The notes below the pieces were generated by a model that saw only the letters and a program-made list of their open reading frames with translations, had not been told where the DNA came from and did no database searches. This document shows positions 1 through 5,375 of a stretch of 5,375 nucleotides of DNA, in pieces. This DNA is from Rhodospirillales bacterium Alpha_05 (GTDB lineage Bacteria > Pseudomonadota > Alphaproteobacteria > Rhodospirillales > Rhodospirillaceae). The stretch lies in NCBI GenBank assembly GCA_001603335.1, contig LUYR01000613.1, positions 1 through 5,375 on the forward strand, read 5' to 3'. Each line of letters starts with the position of its first letter. Within the stretch, counting starts at the first letter, position 1. The translations under genes were made by a program, and so were the position numbers.

Positions 1-407
1 GGCAGCGGCGAAAGGCCCGCCGGAAAGCCGGTCGCCACGGAGGCCACGGGAATGCCGGAACCTTCGAGTGCGCGGACCGCGTGGGGCACCATGGTCGGGT
101 AGACGCAGACCGCCCCAACGGTGAGCCTTTCGACGCCCAGCGCCTCCAGAAGATCGGCCCGCACCGGCGTTCGTGCCTTGGCGCAGAGCCTGTTGACGCG
201 GCCTTCCGTGTCGTCGCCGGCAAGCGTGGTCAAATCGATGCAGGAGACAGCGCGCAGAAGCCAGGCGGCCTGCCATTCCTTCTTGACCGTTCGCCGGGTG
301 GGCAGCGTGGCCGCGCGGCGCTCGGCGGCGCTGAGGTTCACCACATGACCCTCGAACCAGTCGAGCGTGAGGGGCGTGCCCTCCGGGCGGGGAAAATGAT
401 CTGTCAT
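1..407 (-). CDS. deoC: 2-deoxyribose-5-phosphate aldolase, long DERA type (3' part outside the window)
   Basis: Class I (Schiff-base) aldolase, cytoplasmic. DeoC classically splits 2-deoxyribose-5-phosphate into glyceraldehyde-3-phosphate and acetaldehyde. About 135 residues are visible and the frame is open to the left edge, so the gene is cut by the window, not broken. Visible motifs: RRTVKKEWQAAWLL (38-51), CIDLTTLAGDDT (56-67; compare MDLTTLNDDDT of E. coli DeoC), VCVYPTMV (100-107; Cys101 matches the active-site Cys47 region of E. coli DeoC) and VASVATGFPAG (121-131). The Schiff-base lysine and its partner lysine would lie further on and cannot be checked. About 55 residues precede the IDLTTL motif, against roughly 14 in E. 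coli; this and the KKEWQAAWLL stretch fit the long form typified by human DERA. The ATG at 407 has a weak GGAT six bases upstream; an in-frame ATG at 422 (five residues longer, 12 nt after the permease stop) is the alternative and has no evident ribosome-binding site. Family assignment is firm; the true substrate in this operon is inferred. Confidence 0.93.
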   Translation of the reverse strand, partial: MTDHFPRPEGTPLTLDWFEGHVVNLSAAERRAATLPTRRTVKKEWQAAWLLRAVSCIDLTTLAGDDTEGRVNRLCAKARTPVRADLLEALGVERLTVGAVCVYPTMVPHAVRALEGSGIPVASVATGFPAGLSPL

Positions 408-434
408 TTCGAAATCCAGCATTTGGCGATTGGT

Positions 435-1436
435 TCAGGTCCGACCGCGACGAATGTCGATGAAGCGATTGAGCAGGATCGCGGCGACGATGATAAGGCC
501 TGTCACGGTCATCTGGTAGAAGGAGCCGAGGCCGAGCAGATTGAAGATGTTGCGCAGGACCTGCAACAGCATCACGGCGAAAAACGTGCCGAGCACCCCG
601 CCCCTGCCGCCGAAGAGCGAGGTCCCTCCCAGCACCACAGCGGCGATGGCATCGAGCTCCAATCCCTGAGCCGCCGTCGGCTGGCCAATGCGCAGGCGCG
701 AGGTCAGAAGAATGCCGGCAAGCGCGCTCATGATGCCCGATACGGTGAAGACCATGACCAGAATGCGCGTGGTCGGAAGACCCGAAAGGCGCGATGCTTC
801 CGCGTTGCCACCCGTCGCGTAAACGGATTCGCCGAACACAGTGAGGCGCAAAAGGGCGCCGGCGGCAATGCACAGCACGATGAAGATCAGGCCCATGGAG
901 CTGATCTGGAGACCGGGCAGAACCGGCACCATTGTGGAGGAGATCGCGCCGAAGCCCTGCGGCAGTCCTGAAACTGGCACGCCATCGGTCATGAGATAGG
1001 TGATGCCCCGGAACGAGACCAGACCGGCCAGCGAGACGATGAAGCTCGGCACCTCGGCAAGCGCACTGATAAGGCCAATCGTAGCGCCCGCAATCGCGCC
1101 GGCCAATATGGTGATCGCGATTGCCGGCAGGATCGGCATTCCGTCGGAAAGAAGCACGGCTGCGAGCATGCCGCACAATGCCACCACCGAACCAACCGAA
1201 AGATCGATATTGCCGGTCAGGATGACGAAGGTCATGCCGATGGCGACGACGCCCACCACGGCTGCCTGCTGGAAAAGGTTGGCGATGTTGGTGGCCGTCA
1301 GGAAGTTGGGTGACAGGGTCGCCGCAATCGCCACCACGACCAGGAAGATGAGGATGAAGTTGTATTCGATCGCCAGATCGATGAGGCGGCGTCCGGGGCG
1401 CCGCGCGGGCGCTGCTCCCGTCACGGTCTCAGTCAT
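435..1436 (-). CDS. ribose-type (CUT2) ABC sugar transporter permease, RbsC-like
   Basis: Inner-membrane permease of the BPD_transp_2 family (RbsC/XylH/AraH/LsrC group), which forms the channel for a sugar delivered by a periplasmic binding protein. The 333 residues match the usual 320-340. A short basic cytoplasmic N-terminus (residues 1-20, rich in Arg) is followed by about eight to ten hydrophobic segments, roughly 26-42, 58-76, 83-97, 103-125, 130-148, 180-198, 224-245, 262-274, 282-300 and 308-325. Family hallmarks are GMTFVILTGNIDLSVGS (67-83), the cytoplasmic loop ATGGNAEASRLSGL (207-220) that should contact the ATPase, and LDAIAAVVLGGTSLFGGRGG (261-280). The ATG at 1436 is chosen because GGAG (1449-1446) lies nine bases upstream. 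A TTG at 1451 would add five residues, has no visible Shine-Dalgarno sequence, and would turn that GGAG into codons. The start overlaps the ATPase stop by 8 nt, implying coupled translation. Substrate unknown: pentose, deoxy sugar, polyol or AI-2-like molecules are all carried by this family. Confidence 0.95.
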   Translation of the reverse strand: MTETVTGAAPARRPGRRLIDLAIEYNFILIFLVVVAIAATLSPNFLTATNIANLFQQAAVVGVVAIGMTFVILTGNIDLSVGSVVALCGMLAAVLLSDGMPILPAIAITILAGAIAGATIGLISALAEVPSFIVSLAGLVSFRGITYLMTDGVPVSGLPQGFGAISSTMVPVLPGLQISSMGLIFIVLCIAAGALLRLTVFGESVYATGGNAEASRLSGLPTTRILVMVFTVSGIMSALAGILLTSRLRIGQPTAAQGLELDAIAAVVLGGTSLFGGRGGVLGTFFAVMLLQVLRNIFNLLGLGSFYQMTVTGLIIVAAILLNRFIDIRRGRT

Positions 1437-2919
1437 GGTGATGTTCTCCAAGAATCTGATGCTTCAGGATCGTGTCCTGATCGGTGATGGCCGGGTCGAA
1501 ACGCGCAATGTTGCGCCCCTCGTGAAAGACCCAGATCGTATCGCAGGCCGCATAGAGTTCCTCAAGTTCCGAGGAAGCGACGATGACGGCGGCGCCATTG
1601 GCGGCTAGTTCGGAAACCAGGCGGTAAAGATCGGCCTTGGCGCCAATGTCCAGCCCCCGCGATGGCTCGTCCAGCAGAAGCAGATCGGCACCCTTGATGA
1701 TCCATTTGGCGAGCACGACCTTCTGCTGGTTGCCGCCTGAAAGCTGGATCACCTTTTGCTCCGGCGCGCCATATTTGGTCGAGAGCTGCTTTAGAACCGG
1801 TTCGGTTCGCGCCTTCAGGTCGCCGTGACGCGCCCAGAACCGGCCCTGCATGGTGGGCAAGGTGGCGTTGCGATAGATTGGCGCATCGAGAATCAGCCCC
1901 TCCGTCTTGCGGCTTTCCGGCACGAGGCCAAGGCCGGCGCGGATCGCATCCCGCGGCGTCCTGGGCGCATAGGGCCCTCCATGCAGGATCATCTCTGCCT
2001 CGCATGGCTGCGCGCCGAACAGCGAGCGCAGGAACGAGGTGCGGCCCGACCCGTTCAGCCCGGTGAGGCCTGCGATCTCGCCACGGCGCAGCTCGAAACC
2101 GCGAATGTCGAGTCCTTGCGGACCTTTAAGCCGCTCGACGCTCAAGACCACCTCGCCGGTGACCGGCGGACGCTCGCGCCGCTCAACGAAGGCCCTGTCA
2201 CGACCCAGGATCGCCTCGACAAGCGCACTGTCGGGAGTGCCATCGACGTCGAAGGTCTCGATGGTGCGCCCACCGCGCAGGACGGTGACGCGGTCGCCGA
2301 TCTCCCGCAGTTCGCCAAGCCGATGGCTGACATAAAGGATCGCCACATCCTGTGCGGTCAGCTCGCGGATCACGCGGAAGACGGCTTCCAGCTCGGTTTC
2401 ATTGAGGGCGGCCGAAGGCTCATCCATGATGATGACCTTGGCGTCGCGCGTCAGCGAGCGGGCAATCGCGGTGAGCTGCTGGTTGGCGATGGACAGGCTT
2501 CCGACCCGGTCGTCGGGCGAGAAATTCGCGCCCACGCGGGCCAGCGCCTTTACGGCTTTCATCCGGCGTGCACGCTTGTCCAGGAAGCCGAAGCGGGATG
2601 GCGGATGCCCCAGAAACAGATTTTCGGCGACGGTGAGTTGCGGCACCAGATCCAGTTCCTGATAGATCATGGAGATGCCGGCCGCCGCCGCCTCGACAGG
2701 CGCGCGAAAATTGACCTTCTGTCCCTCGATGCGGATTTCGCCGCCCGATGGCGACAGGGCGCCGGCGATGAGCTTCAGGAAGGTGGACTTTCCGGCGCCA
2801 TTGGCACCCAGAAGGCAATGAACCTCGCCCTTGCGCACGGAGACGGTTGCCTGTTCCAGCGCCACGATATTGGGCGGAAAGCGCTTGGAGAGATTTTCGA
2901 TCGTCAGCAAATCCGCCAT
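1429..2919 (-). CDS. ribose-type (CUT2) ABC sugar importer ATPase with two nucleotide-binding domains, RbsA-like
   Basis: Cytoplasmic ATPase that powers the adjacent permease; 496 residues, the normal length for RbsA/MglA/XylG/LsrA proteins with two fused ABC domains. Domain 1 (about 5-240): Walker A GANGAGKST (38-46), Q-loop IYQE (85-88), a weakened signature LSIANQQ (142-148), Walker B VIIMDEPSA (162-170) and H-loop YVSHR with His199. Domain 2 (about 256-490): degenerate Walker A GLNGSGRTS (287-295, Arg in place of Lys), full signature LSGGNQQK (393-400), Walker B LLLLDEPSRGLD (413-424) and Ser450 where the H-loop His would be. This asymmetry is normal in the RbsA group and predicts one good hydrolysis site, formed by domain 1 Walker A with the domain 2 signature. 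The C-terminus ends in EHHHD. The ATG overlaps the regulator's TGA by one base and follows AGGAGG by seven bases. The family is certain, the transported sugar is not. Confidence 0.96.
   Translation of the reverse strand: MADLLTIENLSKRFPPNIVALEQATVSVRKGEVHCLLGANGAGKSTFLKLIAGALSPSGGEIRIEGQKVNFRAPVEAAAAGISMIYQELDLVPQLTVAENLFLGHPPSRFGFLDKRARRMKAVKALARVGANFSPDDRVGSLSIANQQLTAIARSLTRDAKVIIMDEPSAALNETELEAVFRVIRELTAQDVAILYVSHRLGELREIGDRVTVLRGGRTIETFDVDGTPDSALVEAILGRDRAFVERRERPPVTGEVVLSVERLKGPQGLDIRGFELRRGEIAGLTGLNGSGRTSFLRSLFGAQPCEAEMILHGGPYAPRTPRDAIRAGLGLVPESRKTEGLILDAPIYRNATLPTMQGRFWARHGDLKARTEPVLKQLSTKYGAPEQKVIQLSGGNQQKVVLAKWIIKGADLLLLDEPSRGLDIGAKADLYRLVSELAANGAAVIVASSELEELYAACDTIWVFHEGRNIARFDPAITDQDTILKHQILGEHHHD
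1446..1449 (-). promoter_or_regulatory. ribosome-binding site of the permease gene
   Basis: The minus strand reads GGAG nine bases before the ATG at 1436, inside the C-terminal codons of the ATPase gene. It supports ATG 1436 over the in-frame TTG at 1451, which has no comparable site upstream. Confidence 0.55.
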
Positions 2920-3905
2920 CAGGCCGCCTCCTCGAGTATCCGGCGAGCCGTGCCCTCGTCGGTCACGAGATCGGTGACATAGCCTGCACCGAGACAGGCA
3001 GCGGCGATCAGGTGCTTGTCCTCCCCCGCCGCAACACCGATGACGCGCTCCTTGCGCGACAGCGCCTCGAGCCGCAGGCCGATGGTGCGGTCATCCAGAT
3101 GCGTGTCGGCGATGCGGCCCTGCCGGTCGACGAAACGGCCCATGATGTCGCCCACCGAATTGAGCTTGCGCAGCCGGGCGATGTCGTCCTCGTCCAGATA
3201 GCCGGAGCCGAGGAGAACCGACTGGTGCGTCAGTCCGCCAAGGCCGAAGCAGAGGACAGGCGCCTCCTCGGCCAGGCTCAGGACACGTTCGATGATCGGG
3301 TCCTGCTCCAGCGCATCGCGCGTGGAGCGCGACCCCATGATCGCCGGCACCGGCAAAAGTGTGGCGCGCCCGCCAGCGGACTGGGCGAACTCCTCGGCCA
3401 CGGCGGAATTGCGGCTGGTCGTCGTGGTCAGCGCGGTCGATCCATTGACGAGGACCACGTGAAGCCCCGGACACCAGTCTTTGGGAAGAGCTCGCGCCAC
3501 AGCCGCCATGGTCCTGCCCCAGCTCACGCCCATCAGCGCGGGTTTCGGGCTCAGGCTGACCAGATGCTTGGCGGCCGCCTGGGCCACACTGTCGATGATG
3601 AGGCTCGGGTCCTCGATATCTCCGGTGGGGACGACAATCACCTCGCGCACGGAGAAGCGACGCTGCAGCTCCACCTCGAGCGATGTGCGCCGTCCACCGC
3701 GCGGCGTGATTTCAATGCGAACGATACCCGCTTCCTTCGCCTCGGTCAGGAGCCTGCCCACCTGCCAGCGGGTCAAGCCAAGCTCGGATGCGATGTCGGA
3801 CTGCGTGCGGTCAAGGTCGTAATAGAGCTTCGCCACCTGAACCATCAGATGGTCGCGTTGCTCATTGATCGGCAGCCGGGCGGCGTAGACGTTGCGTTCA
3901 GCCAT
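2919..3905 (-). CDS. SorC/DeoR-type sugar-phosphate-responsive transcriptional regulator
   Basis: DNA-binding regulator of the SorC family (includes SorC, LsrR, Bacillus DeoR and CggR), 328 residues, close to the usual 310-340. The N-terminal helix-turn-helix lies at about 33-61 (TQSDIASELGLTRWQVGRLL, 34-53), preceded by a helix LMVQVAKLYYDLD (20-32). The C-terminal effector domain (about 75-326) has the NagB-like phosphosugar-binding fold; visible family motifs are GVSWGRTM (126-133), NGS (154-156), GLGG (221-224), VGDIMGRFVDRQG (251-263) and the closing VAAGEDKHLI...LVTDEGTARRIL (291-324). These proteins bind a phosphorylated sugar, so the likely inducer is the product of the kinase encoded just upstream (inference). 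The ATG at 3905 is chosen over upstream starts because GGAG ends five bases before it; a GTG at 3911 (two residues longer) is possible, while a start at 4010 would lie deep in the kinase gene. It sits second in the operon with no room for its own promoter, so it is probably autoregulated. Confidence 0.93.
   Translation of the reverse strand: MAERNVYAARLPINEQRDHLMVQVAKLYYDLDRTQSDIASELGLTRWQVGRLLTEAKEAGIVRIEITPRGGRRTSLEVELQRRFSVREVIVVPTGDIEDPSLIIDSVAQAAAKHLVSLSPKPALMGVSWGRTMAAVARALPKDWCPGLHVVLVNGSTALTTTTSRNSAVAEEFAQSAGGRATLLPVPAIMGSRSTRDALEQDPIIERVLSLAEEAPVLCFGLGGLTHQSVLLGSGYLDEDDIARLRKLNSVGDIMGRFVDRQGRIADTHLDDRTIGLRLEALSRKERVIGVAAGEDKHLIAAACLGAGYVTDLVTDEGTARRILEEAA
2927..2932 (-). promoter_or_regulatory. 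ribosome-binding site of the ABC ATPase gene
   Basis: The minus strand reads AGGAGG, a full consensus core, seven bases before the ATG at 2919. It lies inside the last codons of the regulator gene (Glu-Glu-Ala-Ala-stop), whose TGA shares one base with the ATG (TGATG), the classic arrangement for termination-reinitiation coupling. Confidence 0.75.
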
Positions 3906-3907
3906 GC

Positions 3908-5375
3908 TCACTCCCCCTCCCTGCCCATCTGACGGTAGGCGAGCTGATGCAGCACGGGACGCAGTTCCTCCGTCGCTTCGCGATAAAGCGGCAGGGTGCG
4001 CGTATACCATTCCGCCCTCTCGGGACGCGGCTCCAACCGACCGGCAGGCGCTACACAGGCCTTTGCCGCAGCCTGAAGGTCGGAGAACACACCGATTGCC
4101 GTGGCGCCGGCAACCGACGCGCCGACCAGGGAAAGATTGTCCTCTCGCGCGACCTCGACGGAGATGCCGAGCGCATCCACCGTAGCCTGCAGCCAGGCCG
4201 GATTCTTAACGATGCCGCCGGCCATCATCACGCGCTCGACCGGAATGCCCCTGCCCGAGAGGACCGAAAGAATGTTCGCCGAGCCGAGAGCGATGGAATC
4301 GATTGCCGCCGCGTAGACATCAGCCCGCGTGTGGCCAAGCGTCAAGCCGAGCAGCGCGCCGCGCAGGGCTGCGTCGCGATAGGGTGTACGATTGCCCATC
4401 ATGTAGTCGAGGCCCAGAAGCCCTTCGGCCCGCGCCGGTGTGGCGGCCACGTCATCGATCAGCGCGGCATGCCCCTTCCCGTCGAGGCCGAACATCTCGC
4501 CCGCGAGCCAGTTGAGCATGGACCCCGCGGCAACCTGACCGCACTCGACGAGCCAATGCCCGTCCGTCAATGCGTTGGGATATGGCCCCCAGAAGCCGGA
4601 CACATCGGCTTCTTCCGCCAGTTGCACCAGCTGGACGATGGAGGTTCCACCGATGAACAGCATGCCACCCGGCTCGACCGTGTCCGCTCCCAGGATGCCC
4701 ATATGGGCATCGATACCGCCCTGGGCGACCACGGGACAATTGCTCAGGCCGAGTTCTGCAGCCATGGTCTCGCGCATCGGAGCGATGACACCGCCGACCG
4801 GCACGATACGCTGCGGCAGCCGTTCCTTCAGCTCGGGAATGCCCAACGCCTCATATATCTCCGGCACGAAACGCTGCTCGGCGCTGTCGTAATTCCATTT
4901 GCAGGCCGCGTTCATGCGCGAGCCCACCCATTCTCCCGTGAGGTCGAAATTGACGTAATCGAGCGCTTCGCAGACCACTTCGGCCCTTGCCCAGACTTCC
5001 GGCTGATGGCGCTTCAGCCACATGGATTTGGGCACCAGCCATTCCACCGCGTCGGAACCACCGCAATAGCGCATGACGGGATGGTCGAGCGCAGCGGTCT
5101 CCCGCGCCTCGGCCTCAGCCCGGCAATCCATCCAGAGAAGTGCCGGCGCAATGGGCGTTCCATCGCGCAGGCAGATTGCGACCGTCGAGGCAGTCGTGGC
5201 GGTGCAGACGGCATCCACGGTCGTTGAGCCCGTCTTTTCAAGGACAGCGCGGCCGGCGGCACGCAAGGCAGCGCGCCATTCCTGCGGCGATTGCTCCGCC
5301 CAGCCGGCATGGGGATAACGGGTGGCGTAAGGAGCGTCTTCCTGACCCAGCATCTGCCGCCGGTCGGTGTCGTAC
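3908..5375 (-). CDS. FGGY-family carbohydrate kinase, pentulose/pentitol (ribulokinase-like) type; N-terminus outside the window
   Basis: Cytoplasmic ATP-dependent kinase for a sugar or polyol. The frame stays open upstream of the ATG at 5353 to the window edge, giving YDTDRRQ before MLGQ, which is what FGGY proteins carry just after their phosphate-binding DxGT motif. So 5353 is probably an internal Met, and some 15-25 residues including DxGT lie beyond 5375. Numbering from that Met: PHAGWAEQSPQEW (14-26), WMDCRAEAEA (74-83), CKWNYD (151-156), QGGIDAH with predicted catalytic base Asp215 (211-217), IGGTS (234-238), ECGQVAAGSMLNW (270-282), GNRTPYRD (320-327), a full FGGY signature 2 at GALLGLTLGH...DVYAAAID (332-352), and ATP-site MAGGIVKNPAWLQ (377-389). 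The WMD-R-A, CKW and E-x-GQ features favour the ribulokinase/D-ribulokinase side of the family over xylulose or glycerol kinases and over LsrK, from memory of those families. The exact substrate is unknown. Stop lies 2 nt before the regulator ATG. Confidence 0.93.
   Translation of the reverse strand, partial: YDTDRRQMLGQEDAPYATRYPHAGWAEQSPQEWRAALRAAGRAVLEKTGSTTVDAVCTATTASTVAICLRDGTPIAPALLWMDCRAEAEARETAALDHPVMRYCGGSDAVEWLVPKSMWLKRHQPEVWARAEVVCEALDYVNFDLTGEWVGSRMNAACKWNYDSAEQRFVPEIYEALGIPELKERLPQRIVPVGGVIAPMRETMAAELGLSNCPVVAQGGIDAHMGILGADTVEPGGMLFIGGTSIVQLVQLAEEADVSGFWGPYPNALTDGHWLVECGQVAAGSMLNWLAGEMFGLDGKGHAALIDDVAATPARAEGLLGLDYMMGNRTPYRDAALRGALLGLTLGHTRADVYAAAIDSIALGSANILSVLSGRGIPVERVMMAGGIVKNPAWLQATVDALGISVEVAREDNLSLVGASVAGATAIGVFSDLQAAAKACVAPAGRLEPRPERAEWYTRTLPLYREATEELRPVLHQLAYRQMGREGE
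3911..3920 (-). promoter_or_regulatory. strong ribosome-binding site of the SorC-type regulator gene
   Basis: The minus strand reads GGAGGGGGAG, two GGAG cores in tandem, the nearer ending five bases before the ATG at 3905. It is embedded in the last codons of the kinase gene (Gly-Arg-Glu-Gly-Glu-stop). It decides the regulator's start against the longer upstream frame, and its placement implies translation coupled to the kinase. Confidence 0.75.

Noticed and set aside
81..971. Plus-strand frame of 296 codons across deoC and the permease 3' end
   Set aside because: It spans two well-supported minus-strand genes and their junction; the translation is low-complexity and hydrophilic with no family resemblance.
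1825..2982. Long open frame on the plus strand (385 codons) opposite the ATPase gene
   Set aside because: It mirrors a strongly supported ABC ATPase. Its translation is rich in Arg, Gly, His, Asp and Gln with no recognisable domain, as expected of antisense frames in GC-rich DNA.
2847..3932. Plus-strand frame of 361 codons opposite the regulator
   Set aside because: Antisense to a SorC-type gene with all family motifs in place; no recognisable domain and no sign of a real start.
2919..4010. Longer regulator start at 4010 adding 35 residues
   Set aside because: It would overlap the kinase by about 100 bases, the added residues show no SorC family features, and a strong GGAG site sits five bases before the ATG at 3905.
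3947..5227. Long open frame on the plus strand (426 codons) opposite the kinase gene
   Set aside because: It lies wholly antisense to a kinase with clear FGGY motifs, has no family motif, and its composition is typical of a shadow frame.
1..5375. Orthology to the lsr autoinducer-2 operon
   Set aside because: The gene order logic is similar, but the kinase has GGIDAH and ECGQ where LsrK, as I recall it, has GGGDVQ and no such GQ motif, and the aldolase is a DERA-type DeoC rather than LsrF. I keep it as an analogy only.

Overview
The window is a tightly packed piece of one operon, read entirely from the minus strand. It looks like the accessory carbohydrate-use gene content of a high-GC alphaproteobacterium, probably of the Rhizobium/Agrobacterium/Brucella/Mesorhizobium kind. 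That guess rests on GC-rich codon use, on the ribose-type (CUT2) ABC importer next to a SorC-type regulator, and on the general look of the proteins; no marker gene fixes the taxon.

In transcription order (right to left) the window holds: (1) an FGGY-family sugar kinase of the pentulose/pentitol type, whose first residues lie beyond the right edge (5375-3908); (2) a SorC/DeoR-type sugar-phosphate-responsive regulator (3905-2919); (3) an RbsA-like double-domain ABC ATPase (2919-1429); (4) an RbsC-like permease (1436-435); and (5) the first 135 residues or so of a 2-deoxyribose-5-phosphate aldolase (deoC) of the long DERA type, cut by the left edge (407-1). The junctions are a 2-nt gap, a 1-nt overlap, an 8-nt overlap and a 27-nt gap (12 nt if deoC starts at 422). 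No stretch without a gene is longer than about 30 bases, and there is no room inside for a separate promoter or a terminator. The operon promoter and operator should lie right of 5375.

Together the genes describe a complete logic: an importer brings in a sugar or polyol, the FGGY kinase phosphorylates it, the SorC-type protein senses the phosphorylated product, and a DeoC-type class I aldolase splits a downstream phosphate, classically into glyceraldehyde-3-phosphate and acetaldehyde. The plan resembles the lsr (autoinducer-2) operon, but the kinase and aldolase are not LsrK or LsrF. The substrate cannot be named from this window. The pairing of an FGGY kinase, rather than a PfkB-type deoxyribokinase, with DeoC is the most interesting point. 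A periplasmic substrate-binding protein and any second permease are not seen and would have to lie outside.

I see no RNA genes, mobile elements, CRISPR arrays or notable repeats. Long open frames on the plus strand are mirror frames of these GC-rich genes.
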